Assembly: GCA_031178065.1 (NCBI GenBank)
Contig: JAPSJS010000004.1
Coordinates: 1 to 64,000 of the forward strand
Reading direction: 5' to 3'
Length of the DNA stretch: 64,000 bases
Source: Altererythrobacter sp.
GTDB taxonomy: Bacteria; Pseudomonadota; Alphaproteobacteria; Sphingomonadales; Sphingomonadaceae
Part shown: in pieces, positions 16,866 through 25,493 of the stretch
Position numbering within the stretch: position 1 is the stretch's first letter
Layout of the letters: each line of letters begins with the position of its first letter
Notes under the pieces: model-generated
The model's input: the letters and a program-made list of their open reading frames with translations, nothing else
Database searches by the model: none
Told to the model about the DNA's origin: nothing
Made by a program: the position numbers and the translations under genes

Positions 16866-17156
16866 ATGATGATTGAAAATTCGCTCTCAACTATCGAAGG
16901 GTTGCTCGCGGCTGGGTTTGCCTGTGGCTTGCTGGTTGGAGTGTTGGCGCCGAGGGACAAACTCGGGTGTTTCATCCTGTTAACAGTGCCGATCGCGATG
17001 GTTGTCTATACGGCTTGGTGGCAAGGCCAGCACCCGGAAGCCCTTCGCTCTACGAGCGCGCTGGACTTCTTCTTTGGCCCCCTTTGGCCCAGCTTGGGCG
17101 CAATCGCCGGATTTTACGTTGGCAGGTTACTGAGACGCCATCTGCAAAAGCCGTAG
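16866..17156 (+). CDS. Small integral membrane protein
   Basis: A 96-residue protein with three likely membrane helices (LLAAGFACGLLVGVLA, FILLTVPIAMVVYTA and LWPSLGAIAGFYVGRLL) and a basic C-terminus (RRHLQKP). No family recognised. It directly follows repeat copy 5. The second ATG at 16869 could also be the start; the ribosome site is weak for either. Confidence 0.7.
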   Translation: MMIENSLSTIEGLLAAGFACGLLVGVLAPRDKLGCFILLTVPIAMVVYTAWWQGQHPEALRSTSALDFFFGPLWPSLGAIAGFYVGRLLRRHLQKP

Positions 17157-17332
17157 CGATAGCGTCAGCTTTCCGCCCATTGCCGCACACCAGGCCGCCC
17201 GCGCCATCCTCAATATCGCATTCGAGCAGTCAGCTCGAGCGCATGAATGTATCGCTAGTTGTAACGGGTGACTTCATTGCAGACCTTCAGCATTGTGCCA
17301 TAGTCTGGACAGATGGACGTTTGGAGCAGTGG

Positions 17333-17701
17333 ATGGCACAGGATCAAAGGCCGAAAGCTATCGCGGCGTTCGAAGCGCTGAGTCTAGCATCAGTTCTCCT
17401 TTTCATGCTGATGACCGAAACGAGCACGCCACTTCTCGACCTGTTTGACGATGCTATCACTGTTGCGCTGACGCTATGGGTCAGCAGAGGTCGAAGCCGC
17501 ATCGCGCGCGTTCTCTACACGTTCGTTATCGTCGTTGCCTACATCGCCATTTGGGGAGCGTTGTGGTTGCAAGTGATCTCCCCGATTGCGCCCCTGATGA
17601 TCTCCGCATCCTCCGCCCTTGAATTGGTGTTGCTGGCCTTGCTCTGGTCGCCTTCCGTTTCTGTTTGGCTGAAGAGCGTGCCTCAACGGTTAGCCGATTA
17701 G
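17333..17701 (+). CDS. Four-helix membrane protein, hypothetical
   Basis: A 122-residue protein beginning MAQDQRPKAIAAFEALSLAS, with about four hydrophobic helices. The start at 17333 is chosen because TTGGAG lies just upstream and the charged N-terminus then leads directly into the first helix; the open frame extends to 16967 but that part overlaps the previous gene and does not look coding. Proteins that begin with a 'RPKAI..FE' segment followed by helices occur widely in alphaproteobacteria without known function. Confidence 0.7.
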   Translation: MAQDQRPKAIAAFEALSLASVLLFMLMTETSTPLLDLFDDAITVALTLWVSRGRSRIARVLYTFVIVVAYIAIWGALWLQVISPIAPLMISASSALELVLLALLWSPSVSVWLKSVPQRLAD

Positions 17702-17791
17702 GCGCAGTCCGAGCGCCCGCTTCCCCCCTGCGTCGTCCGGGCAGATCTGAGACTTGCCTCAAACCAGCAGTTCGTCGCTGAATCGGCCGAC

Positions 17792-17952
17792 ATGAATGGG
17801 CGGCAGCTTCTAGGGAACCGGTTTGAACCGCTGAACGTCCGAGATGTCGGCGACACAGGCCTGAAATGCTTGAGCTGGAGCGAACGGCGGCTGTTGGCAC
17901 TCGGCGCCTGGAACCTGCCCTTCAGGACGCGACAACATTGCGGACATTGAGC
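17792..17952 (+). repeat. Dispersed repeat, copy 6
   Basis: Core A (TGAATGGGCGGCAGCTTCTA), core B (GAACGTCCGAGATGTCGGCG) and the distal motif with CCCTTCAGGACGCGACAAC and TTGCGGACATTGAGC. It abuts the stop codon of the minus-strand gene at 17955. Confidence 0.75.
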
Positions 17953-17954
17953 GG

Positions 17955-18227
17955 CTAATCTGATGCCTCTGTCGAAAGCCATTCTGTCCCTTTCGCTGAG
18001 ACCTCAAGCCGTGCTTCGTCATTCAGCACTCGCCACGGTTCAGATGAAGTCTCGAAATGGATGACATAATAACGTCGTCCGCATTTGCGCCAGCTTTTGC
18101 AAGGGCATACGTTGGGCAGCTCGTCCCAAGACAGGTTCGCCAGTCTCCGCAGCTCGACCTCAGCCTCTTCTCGGCTGTCGAACTCGCCAATCCACTCAGC
18201 GTGCCATTCATCCTCAATCACGAACAT
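17955..18227 (-). CDS. Small hypothetical protein
   Basis: A 90-residue acidic protein (MFVIEDEWHAEWIGEFDSRE). It has an EEAEVELRRLANLSWDELPN segment and a two-cysteine stretch (CPCKSWRKCGRRYYVIHF) that could bind a metal or form a disulfide. No signal peptide. I recall similar short proteins in sphingomonads but know no function. It starts right after an unannotated 230-base stretch and ends at repeat copy 6. Confidence 0.75.
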   Translation of the reverse strand: MFVIEDEWHAEWIGEFDSREEAEVELRRLANLSWDELPNVCPCKSWRKCGRRYYVIHFETSSEPWRVLNDEARLEVSAKGTEWLSTEASD

Positions 18228-18458
18228 GGCGAAGACCTACTTTGCCGAAGGTCCGCTATCCACCCGTTCGCGACCATTTCACCGAGCTGGCGGTGCGCCA
18301 AGAGCGGACGGGCAGCGCACGACGACGTTGTCGCCGCTCGTTCACGATAGTAGCGCGCCTCAAAGCAGACTCTGGAGAGATCATCTGGATCGGCTTCCGC
18401 ATCTACTAGACGAAGACGGTTCGACGGTCTCTCACCAGAAGTTTCCTCGTGAATCCTG

Positions 18459-18974
18459 TCAGTTTGTCCGATTGAAGATTTGCTTATAAACGATCGGTGT
18501 AGAGAGCAATGGACTGACGATGGTGGTATCCACCACCAGATCCTGACCAACACTGCGATACGTTGTGATCCGCTCGCTGTCGTCGCCACGGAATGTTAGA
18601 GAAATAGCTTCACCATCAGCTTTTGCCGAAACATCGAAAACAAGCACTTCAATGAGCTTCCACTTGACGGGATCTCCGCCTATCCAAACGACGATAGGTG
18701 CTTTGTCATCATACGCGATCCCGACTCGATTTCCTGCAATCGAGATTCTCATTCTATTTACCGCAATGGACTTGCGCAGCCTCATGCGAGCGAGAGGGCG
18801 CTTGGCGCTGGAAAGGCCTGCAATAGCGCTCTCGATCACTTGAAAGGCGTCGTCGCTCCGTTCCCGGTCCTGAATATAACTGCCTGAAACTACACCTTGC
18901 GCCGGGCTCGCTGAGCCGGAGCTAGAGATCAGGATGGCAGCTCCAATCGCCGCCGACAAAGTCCAATGACGCAT
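18459..18974 (-). CDS. Exported hypothetical protein
   Basis: A 171-residue protein with a signal peptide (MRHWTLSAAIGAAILISSSG, cleavage near GSASPA). The mature part is about 145 residues, alternating charged helix and beta strands (RISIAGNRVGIAYDDKAPIV), with no recognised domain. The ATG at 18974 follows GAGGAGAGCG; a GTG three bases earlier is possible. The 230 bases between this stop and the next gene (18228-18458) hold no convincing gene. Confidence 0.75.
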   Translation of the reverse strand: MRHWTLSAAIGAAILISSSGSASPAQGVVSGSYIQDRERSDDAFQVIESAIAGLSSAKRPLARMRLRKSIAVNRMRISIAGNRVGIAYDDKAPIVVWIGGDPVKWKLIEVLVFDVSAKADGEAISLTFRGDDSERITTYRSVGQDLVVDTTIVSPLLSTPIVYKQIFNRTN

Positions 18975-19172
18975 CACGCTCTCCTCAAATCCCGCGGCTC
19001 GCCGTGACAGGTGTAGTGACGATCCGGCTTAGGGCATGGGTGAGGCTTGGTTGTCAAATGGAGGGACTTCCTCCCGTTTGTAGGCGCACGTACTGGCGGT
19101 GGGCTGGCTGTACCAAGGGGGCGGAGCCTTGCGGCCGCTAACTCGATCCTCAAACTCGAAAGTGGACCAGCC

Positions 19173-19411
19173 GCTCTCCACCCAAATTCCGCCGCTCAGC
19201 GCGCCCAGACGCCCCCAAACATCCGCCATTTGATGGTCGGTTATCGGGAATGAACGAATGGCCGGTTTTGACGGATCGGTCTGATGCTGGGAATGGCAGC
19301 AATGTCGGCGGCTCCGGCCAACTGATGGTCCGCCGTGTGCAATGTCAGCTCAGTGGGTCGTTCGTTTGGGAAGAGGCCAGTCCGCTCACGACCCCATTGC
19401 GGTCATTAGCG
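19173..19411 (+). repeat. Dispersed repeat, copy 7 (with left arm E)
   Basis: Left arm CCACCCAAATTCCGCCGCTC and ATCCGCCATTTG (shared with copies 8, 13, 21 and 23), core A from 19251 (GAATGGCCGGTTTTGACGG), core B to 19311 (GGCAGCAATGTCGGCG), distal motif ending in CCATTGCGGTCATTAGC. It fills most of the 535-base gap between 18974 and 19510. Confidence 0.75.
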
Positions 19412-19509
19412 CTGGGTCGAAGAACAGGGCTTCCCGACGTGGGCGACATCTTTTCACTCCTCCTCATCTGGACTTGATGCGGGGTCAAATATAGCTTCCT
19501 TACGTGTCT

Positions 19510-20517
19510 ATGCAGATATTCAGGATCGCCGCTGCCGCGTTGGCGCTGCTGAGCTTGGGCTCGTGTTCGCGCCTCTTTCTCGTGGAAGCGACGCTGATCG
19601 ATGGAGCACTTTTTTTCAAGAGCGGCGATGATGAAGTCACGTTCTATCCGTGGTGCTGGAAAAATCTCACCATCGTGGATGAAGGCGGGCGACCTGTTTG
19701 GGAGTTCGAGGTTCCGTTTGAAGCTTTCAACGGCAGAGACGAGTGCGGACCTAATTTCCCGATCCGATATGGCCAGGCGCCGCCAAAGGCCGAAACCATC
19801 GTGGCGCCTCAGACTCTTGCTGTCGGCAAGTTGTACGTAATTGTTGGTCAGTCGGCTGGACTTCTAGAAGGGGCCTTCAAGTACCAAAAGACAGACGTCG
19901 GATTGAATCTTCAAAATCTATCGCCTGAGAGCGACACCGCAATAAGGGCACGCGACTCCTATTTTGCTTGGCAACGGGCCCACGATCCTCCGAGAGTTTC
20001 ACAGAAGCCAACTGAATATAATCCTTTCGTAGAACCGCCGCCGAAGTCGATCCCGCATGACTCTCGCAAGGGAGCGCCTGGTCGCGATGACTTCACTTGG
20101 GTGCTCGGTCCTGACGAGTGGTGGAACATGCCATCCCTCAGCTATCAAACCCTCAACGCCGAGCAGACAACGTTCAATCTGTGGTGCCGTTACACCAGTG
20201 GTCCTGTGTACGCGCGCCTGCCGCCGCCCGCTGAGGAGGGTGCGTCACTGGAGCTCAAATCTGAACCACACCACATTGCTGTTCGAGTTATCGGTGCCGG
20301 AAATCCCGGCGAACGGTCGCGCATCGATGCAGTGCTGCCATGGGAATCTGCCCTGTTCCGAAGCTTTGCCGAAACTGGAAATCTCACACTTGAAACTGCA
20401 CAGGGTACTATCGAGATGGATGCGATCAACAACGAGGAGCGCGCAGTCGTTAGTCGATTTTTTCAGCTTTGTGCGGGGCAATTGCCGCGGCCCGTCAACG
20501 ACAACAACGCTTTGTAG
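19510..20517 (+). CDS. Hypothetical lipoprotein
   Basis: About 335 residues with a lipoprotein signal (MQIFRIAAAALALLSLGSC, lipobox LGSC). The mature protein is rich in aromatic and proline residues (VTFYPWCWKNLTIVDEGGRP) with a proline-rich linker in the middle (YNPFVEPPPKSIPHD) that may separate two domains. No family recognised. A GTG at 19504 is an alternative start; neither has a clear ribosome site. It lies between repeat copies 7 and 8. Confidence 0.75.
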   Translation: MQIFRIAAAALALLSLGSCSRLFLVEATLIDGALFFKSGDDEVTFYPWCWKNLTIVDEGGRPVWEFEVPFEAFNGRDECGPNFPIRYGQAPPKAETIVAPQTLAVGKLYVIVGQSAGLLEGAFKYQKTDVGLNLQNLSPESDTAIRARDSYFAWQRAHDPPRVSQKPTEYNPFVEPPPKSIPHDSRKGAPGRDDFTWVLGPDEWWNMPSLSYQTLNAEQTTFNLWCRYTSGPVYARLPPPAEEGASLELKSEPHHIAVRVIGAGNPGERSRIDAVLPWESALFRSFAETGNLTLETAQGTIEMDAINNEERAVVSRFFQLCAGQLPRPVNDNNAL

Positions 20518-20540
20518 AGCTGAACCGCGCGCTAGTCGGC

Positions 20541-20780
20541 TTTCCACCCCAAATTCCGCCGCTGAGCACGCCCCAGGCGCCGCGCGATATCCGCCATTTG
20601 TCGGCTGATGTTGCTGTGTGAACGTACGGCCGGTTTCGGTACGGCGATTTGGGCGGCTAAATGACCGCTAAGTCGGCGGGAAGCTCCGGTCGACGCTTCG
20701 AATCTCTCAACGACCATTGAGACGCTGGGAGCCGCCATTTACGACCTTCTGAGGTTTGTCTGTTTTCGGACATTGAGCCC
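20541..20780 (+). repeat. Dispersed repeat, copy 8 (with left arm E)
   Basis: Left arm TTTCCACCCCAAATTCCGCC and TATCCGCCATTTGTC, core A from 20617 (TGAACGTACGGCCGGTTTCG), core B to 20680 (ATGACCGCTAAGTCGGCGGG), and a distal CGGACATTGAGCC. One of the best-preserved core A sequences. Confidence 0.8.
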
Positions 20781-21183
20781 AGGCTCGTTCCGCTTCATGG
20801 TCGTACCATGTCACGGATAAAACTAGCGGTATCGGTGATGCCAGCAATGGCGTTGTTCGCACTCGGCGTCTCAGCGCCTGTCCGCGCAGATCACGAGCAG
20901 AAGACCGTGATAGAAGGGCGCTGCCAGTACCCAGACCGGGTGGCAAAGTATCGCAATGAGACGACCTTGATTCTCTGCGATACAGTAACGATCAGCCGGA
21001 GCACCGCGAGCGCGACGCTAGATTTCAGTCAGCGAAGCTGGGGCTCGATGGCGCGGTTCACGGGTGCCATGGGTGGCGACAAAATGACCATATCCCACGT
21101 AACTCTTCGGGACGGCCGCAGGATTGCGGGGGCCGGCATGTGCGAAATCTTTCATCGGAATGATGGGAAAGTTTCGGTAATTA

Positions 21184-22027
21184 AGATCAGGACTCATTGA
21201 TTGAGCCAGAAGATGACGGTTGCCGCGATGCAGATGGCGGACATGAAGGTGTGGGCACATCTGTCGTAGCGAGTGTGGATGCGCCGCCAGTCTTTGAGCC
21301 TGCCGAACATATTTTCGATTTTGTGGCGTTGGCGATAAAGTACAGGATCGTGCTGGATCTGGACCTTTCGGTTCTTCTTTGACGGGATGCAGGCGGTGAT
21401 GTTGCGGTCCGCAAGCGCCTTGCGGAACCAGGCGGCGTCGTAGCCTCGATCTCCGAGCAGAGCTTTGGCCTTGGGCAGGGCGTCGAGCATCAGGGCAGCA
21501 CCTTTGTAGTCGCTCATCTGCCCTTCGCTGAGCAGCATGACCAGCGGTCTGCCCTTGCCGTCGCAGACGGCATGAAGCTTGGAATTCAGGCCACCTTTGG
21601 TGCGGCCGATACGTCTGGGAACAGCCCCTTTTTGAGCAGACTGGCTGCGGTCCGGTGTGCCTTCAGGTGGGTCGCATCGATCATCAGCTGATCGGGCTTG
21701 CCGCCTTTGGCTGAGAGGGCGGCGAAGATCTTGTTGAACACGCCAAGCCGGCTCCACCGGATAAAACGGTTGTAGATCGTCTTGGGCGGTCCGTACTCAG
21801 CAGGCGCATCGCGCCACCGCAGGCCGTTCCTGATGACGAAGATGATCCCGCTGATGACCCGACGATCATCGACCCGGGGAACACCGTGGGACAGCGGGAA
21901 ATAAGGCTCAATCCGGCGCATCTGCGCCTCCGATAGCCAAATCAGATCACTCATGACGGCGCCTCCTCGCGCCGCCATTGAATCAACCGATCACCATCCG
22001 CGCAAGGGATTTAATAGGTCCTGAGCC
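21184..22027 (-). mobile_element. IS5-family insertion sequence (IS427-like), 844 bp
   Basis: Ends AGATCAGGACTCATT (left) and, inverted, GGCTCAGGACCTATT (right) match at 11 of 15 bases. TA flanks both sides (21182-21183 and 22028-22029), consistent with a TA target duplication. It carries a transposase in two frames joined by a frameshift. Length and organisation fit the IS427 group. The boundaries are supported because excision reconnects the disrupted host gene. Confidence 0.85.
21194..21954 (-). CDS. IS5-family transposase (programmed -1 frameshift)
   Basis: The first frame (start 21954, AGGAGG upstream) encodes the N-terminal domain MSDLIWLSEAQMRRIEPYFP and the first catalytic Asp in LMIDATHLKAH. 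The second frame supplies RRIGRTKGGLNSKLHAV, the second Asp in LLGDRGYDA and the Glu in HKIENMFGRLKDWRR, completing the DDE triad. The frames meet at an AAAAAGGGG run near 21632, and a -1 shift there joins KK of the first frame to GAVPRRIG of the second. All catalytic parts are intact, so the element may be active. Confidence 0.85.
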
Positions 22028-22170
22028 TAGTTGTCTGGCGAAAGCTGGACCTCGATCAATTGCCGCTAATTTCAAACCCTCGCGCCTTTAATGACGCTGC
22101 CGCTACTGTGGGACATAGGCCGCCCGCTGCTTGTCCGGACATCACCCGCTAACAGATGTCCCCGACGCGA

Positions 22171-22235
22171 TGAATGATCGACCGGTTTCAGGCGTCACGG
22201 TGGCGGGGCACGGCGGCAGCTACGTCGGCAGAGAC
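22171..22235 (+). repeat. Dispersed repeat, copy 9
   Basis: Core A (TGAATGATCGACCGGTTTCA) and core B (CGGCAGCTACGTCGGCA). The duplicated unit that contains the gene at 22501 begins here, as it does after copy 3. Confidence 0.7.
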
Positions 22236-22500
22236 TGCCATCGCTTTTAGCCCCGCGCGTTAAGGCAGCTTGTCGCATCGCATTCGGACTAGGGTCGTCC
22301 TCGGGCGGCACTATCGAAAGCTTATGCTGCACCGGTTATGGTGCCCAAATGCCAGCTTGCACCTAGTTGCAAACACTACCGCGGCGGTGAGTGAGCGAAC
22401 TGGTTTCACATTTGAGTCAATGTTTAGTAGGTGCCTCGCACCCGTGCCAGCTAGCATGCGGCAGCGGGGGCTTTTGAAGATCGAACGGAAGGGCAACTAT

Positions 22501-22731
22501 ATGAAAATTCGTAACCTCTTTTTCGCCACGACAGCGGTAGCGCTGGCTGCGGCACCAATTGCGGCGCAGGCGCAGCCGTCCGAGCGTGCGTCTGAGCCCA
22601 TGACCGAAGAGGCAGAGCTCGGCGGCGGCAAGATTGGGCCGGCCCTGATCATTGGAGCGATCGCGGCGGTGGGTATCATCGCGCTGATCGTCTCCGACAA
22701 TGATGACGATGAAGATCCTGTAAGCGTTTGA
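22501..22731 (+). CDS. Small exported single-span protein (duplicate B)
   Basis: A 76-residue near-copy of the protein at 14099: same signal peptide with a few changes (FFATTAVALAAAPIAAQAQ), PSERASEP instead of SFERASEP, and an identical 52-residue remainder including the membrane helix and DNDDDEDPVSV tail. Changes cluster in the signal peptide, so the mature part seems under selection. RBS GGAAGGG as in the first copy. Upstream (from about 22234) and downstream (to about 22866) DNA is duplicated too. Confidence 0.85.
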   Translation: MKIRNLFFATTAVALAAAPIAAQAQPSERASEPMTEEAELGGGKIGPALIIGAIAAVGIIALIVSDNDDDEDPVSV

Positions 22732-22785
22732 TCGGGGATTCTTGAGGACACTGCTCACAACTGAGTCACCGAGAAACCGTGCGGT

Positions 22786-22814
22786 ACCAGAGGCGGAACA
22801 TCCCCGCCTCTGGT
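22786..22814 (+). terminator. Hairpin after duplicate B
   Basis: Perfect 11-base stem ACCAGAGGCGG / CCGCCTCTGGT with a 7-base loop, the counterpart of 14379-14409. Confidence 0.75.
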
Positions 22815-22883
22815 ATTCCGCCGGGCGGCCCGCCGAGCTGCGTTGGTTTGCAACCTCTCGCTTGCTTCGCCGCACCGAGCGAT

Positions 22884-22950
22884 GATGAACGTACGTCCGC
22901 TTTCGGGAATCCGATTTGGCGGTGCCAAGGGCTGCTATGTCGGCGGCAGC
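22884..22950 (+). repeat. Dispersed repeat, copy 10
   Basis: Core A (TGAACGTACGTCCGCTTTCG) and core B (GGGCTGCTATGTCGGCGGC). The following 22951-23213 holds no recognisable gene or element and probably contains the promoter of the DUF1772 gene. Confidence 0.75.
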
Positions 22951-23213
22951 CGTCTTCGTTGCGCCTGTGAAAACGGCAGCTTGTTGTTCTCGCCGTCCAC
23001 AAGCTGCATGTCAGGACAAGCCAACGCCGTCGACAATGATCTTGATTGAGCACCATCGTGGGTCCATTATTCAGCCGCCGAAAATAGAGTGGCAGGTTGG
23101 TAGCTCCTGCGCCCGTCTGACGGGGTCTTCTCAGCCACGGCGTTGACCCAACGTGCTTGGGGAGACGCTGGCTGTGTGTTCTGCGTCTTCCCGGCTGATG
23201 CCGAGACAAAGAC

Positions 23214-23654
23214 ATGACAATGCTAGCACTCACAGCCCTGATCTGCGCCGCGCTGTTTACCGGAGCGGCGGGATACATCACCTTCGTCGAGCATCCCGCT
23301 AGACTGCAACTTGAGAATGAGCCGCTGCTCGCGCAGTGGCAGCTAAGTTACAACAAGGCCCTTCCGATTCAGTCAGGTCTGGCGATTGTCGGCGGGGTTT
23401 GCGGTTTGGCCGCGTGGTATTTGTCAGGCGAGTGGCTTTGGGTGGTTGGCAGTGTGACACTGCTCGGGAACTGGCCGTTCACGCTGCTGGCCATCATGCC
23501 AACGAACAATCGGCTGAAGGCCATACGGCCGGATCAGGCGGGACAAGAGAGCCGGGAGTTGCTGCTCGCCTGGGGTAAACTCCACAACGTCAGAAGCGCG
23601 CTGGGATTGGCATCGATGCTGCTGTTCGCGTGGTCCTTGGCCACAGCCGCCTGA
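23214..23654 (+). CDS. DUF1772 (anthrone oxygenase-like) membrane protein
   Basis: A 146-residue protein with four likely membrane helices and the DUF1772 hallmarks: an early helix with FVEHPAR, a central NWPFTLLAIMPTN and a late WGKLHNVRSALG. The family includes fungal anthrone oxygenases, but most bacterial members have no known role. The ATG at 23214 follows GAGACAAAGAC; a second ATG lies two codons on. It sits between repeat copies 10 and 11. Confidence 0.85.
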   Translation: MTMLALTALICAALFTGAAGYITFVEHPARLQLENEPLLAQWQLSYNKALPIQSGLAIVGGVCGLAAWYLSGEWLWVVGSVTLLGNWPFTLLAIMPTNNRLKAIRPDQAGQESRELLLAWGKLHNVRSALGLASMLLFAWSLATAA

Positions 23655-23730
23655 CGGGTCAGCTTCCCGTGACTTTGCAGACGCGAGAGCCCGCAGCGCC
23701 GCGTCCTGATCCGCGTCCAGGCGGTGGCGG

Positions 23731-23877
23731 ATGAACGAAGGGCAGCTATCGGCGCCCGCCTGCGGCCCAGCGAACGACCCGTTTTATCGGCGGATACGGT
23801 GCTGGCGCACTGCCACAAACTGCCCGATCACGGAAGGCGCCAGTCCGAACGGGAGCCATTGCGGACCTTCGGCACAT
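23731..23877 (+). repeat. Dispersed repeat, copy 11 (diverged)
   Basis: Core A (TGAACGAAGGGCAGCTATCG), core B (GAACGACCCGTTTTATCGGC) and a distal CCATTGCGGACCTTCGG. More diverged than most, but the spacing of the parts is kept. Confidence 0.6.
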
Positions 23878-23892
23878 GTGTGATGCTTCCCT

Positions 23893-24276
23893 ATGCCGGC
23901 CGGACGCCCCTTTTTTAGCCCTCTGACGGTAGCCTTCGTTCTCGCCTGCGCCGCCTGGACTACCCCGCAGATTTACGTCGGTGCGTATCAAGGGTTGTTC
24001 CCAGAAGCGGTTCAAACCTTCCTCTCGTTCGCAGTTTGCGGCGGCCTTCTCATTTGGTTCGTTCGGGTTTGTCTCGACGCTCTTGCAGCAAAGGTAATGC
24101 CTTGGCTCCCCATTGTGCTTGTTCTTGGCGCCTTCACTGGAAGCGAGATCATATGGCGGCTGTTGATCGGGCCCCTTGGGGCTTTCAAGTTGGTGTGGGT
24201 GGCGATGCTTTTTCTTCAGCCTGCCGTGGTAGCAACAGGCCTTTTCCTGTTGGCACGAACCTGGGTGAAGCAATAG
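23893..24276 (+). CDS. Four-helix membrane protein, hypothetical
   Basis: A 127-residue hydrophobic protein with about four membrane helices (SPLTVAFVLACAAWTTPQIY, FLSFAVCGGLLIWFVRVCLD, WLPIVLVLGAFTGSEIIW, VWVAMLFLQPAVVATGLFLL). No known family. It begins within 16 bases of the end of repeat copy 11 and has no strong ribosome site. Confidence 0.7.
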   Translation: MPAGRPFFSPLTVAFVLACAAWTTPQIYVGAYQGLFPEAVQTFLSFAVCGGLLIWFVRVCLDALAAKVMPWLPIVLVLGAFTGSEIIWRLLIGPLGAFKLVWVAMLFLQPAVVATGLFLLARTWVKQ

Positions 24277-24387
24277 TCGATGAAGTCAAATTCAACTTAG
24301 CGCCCGCTTTCTGGGCATTTTTGGGCAGCGTGACTGCGCCGCCGCCACTCTCCATATCAGTCATCCTGCCATCCATCGGGTCATGAG

Positions 24388-24545
24388 TGAATGGCCGGTT
24401 TTAGGGCGGCCGCAAGGCATTGAGCCGCGGCAGCTATGTCGGCGGCAGACGCCACGGCTGCAACACCGCGCAGGCGATGGCCGTTTGGGCGAGTTTTGCC
24501 ACTGCAGCGGCCCTTCCGGACACGGCGCAATTGAGGACATTTCCT
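24388..24545 (+). repeat. Dispersed repeat, copy 12
   Basis: Core A (TGAATGGCCGGTTTTAGGG), core B (CGGCAGCTATGTCGGCGGC), distal GCAGCGGCCCTTCCGGACAC and TTGAGGACATTTCC. It ends 7 bases before the stop codon of the next minus-strand gene. Confidence 0.8.
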
Positions 24546-24551
24546 AAGGCA

Positions 24552-25112
24552 TCAATCTGGAGCGATCAAATCAGACTCTGAAGGGAGATCGTAATCATGA
24601 GCCGCTGATTGCCTGATCTTGTAGCCTTCCCGCGTAAGCACGAAATCCTCGGGATCGGGTAGACCTCCCGCAAGTATCGGTAACGATTTTGTCTCGGGCC
24701 ATCTCTTCCGAATTAGCTCAAGGGCAGTTTCTCTAAAGAGTGTTTCCTGTTCAGGGTTTTCCCCTCGGTTGAATGTTGCCCAGACTCGTCCACGATGAAA
24801 GAGATCGCTCACGGTGGCTACTAGTTGATCGTCATCCTCTCCGCGCCACACGGTGATTGAAAGAGTCGGGCGCTGGTCGGGCTCTAAGATTTCGCTGTCG
24901 GCATAATAGCGCGCAGAGCGAAGGCTCGTGTCGTCTACGTGGAGACCGCTGTGCCGCCGAGCCTCGTCACTCAGCAAACCAACCAGTTCTTCGCGTTCTG
25001 TCGCGACATCCAACGGTATTTCAACCGCCTCGACCCAATGAGCGGCTTCTTGGTTGGGCGTGCATGCGAGCAGTGACGGGGACAGAATCCCAACTATTAG
25101 AAGCCATCGCAT
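24552..25112 (-). CDS. Hypothetical lipoprotein
   Basis: A 186-residue protein with lipoprotein signal MRWLLIVGILSPSLLAC (lipobox LLAC). The mature part is acidic with a DDDQLVATVSDLFHRGRVW strand-rich centre and an ALELIRKRWPETKSLPILAG segment. No family recognised. It lies between repeat copies 12 and 13, which face the same way although this gene is on the other strand. Confidence 0.75.
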   Translation of the reverse strand: MRWLLIVGILSPSLLACTPNQEAAHWVEAVEIPLDVATEREELVGLLSDEARRHSGLHVDDTSLRSARYYADSEILEPDQRPTLSITVWRGEDDDQLVATVSDLFHRGRVWATFNRGENPEQETLFRETALELIRKRWPETKSLPILAGGLPDPEDFVLTREGYKIRQSAAHDYDLPSESDLIAPD

Positions 25113-25157
25113 ACAGCTTTGCTACCAGTTTCTACTGACCGGGGAAACGACCGCTTA

Positions 25158-25292
25158 CCACAACATTCCGGCGTTGAGCGTGTCCCACAGTCCGCCAGAT
25201 ACCCGCCATTTGTTGTCCGAAGTTTCTACGTGAACGCACGGCCGGTTTCGACAGGGCCATCCCGGCAGCTAAAGGACCGGTTTGTCGGCGAC
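25158..25292 (+). repeat. Dispersed repeat, copy 13 (with left arm E)
   Basis: Left arm (CCACAACATTCCGGCGTTGA, ATACCCGCCATTTGTTG), core A (TGAACGCACGGCCGGTTTCG) and core B (AAAGGACCGGTTTGTCGGCG). Confidence 0.75.
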
Positions 25293-25493
25293 AACAGTCG
25301 AACGCGTGGGCGATGTGGAACGAAAGCTATCCCACGCATGACTTGTCAGTTCCTAGTCTCTGCTGATCTGTGCTCTCCTCCCAGCGAGATGGGGAGAAAA
25401 GATGGAGAGAAGGCTTCCAGCGTGGCTGAAAAGAGGATGGACGCCGTCGTGGAGAATTAAGCGCACCACTACTTCCGCGATCTTACCCGCTGA

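Larger units (their letters stand above)
20808..22091 (+). pseudogene. Small exported protein gene disrupted by an IS element
   Basis: The first part encodes a signal peptide (MSRIKLAVSVMPAMALFALG, cleavage near VRADH) and a mature domain up to NDGKVSVI at 21182. An IS5-family element then interrupts it; the intact frame runs only a few codons into the IS and stops at 21200. Removing 21184-22029 (the IS plus one copy of the TA target) restores one frame that continues SCLAKAGPRSIAANF and stops at 22091, about 145 residues in total. The gene is therefore broken in this genome, recently enough that both parts remain readable. Confidence 0.8.

Noticed and set aside
18218..18589. A minus-strand frame containing ARYYRERAA, reminiscent of small YYRERA-type proteins
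   Set aside because: The match is a few residues only, and its start lies inside the well-supported gene at 18459-18974. Nothing upstream or downstream supports translation.
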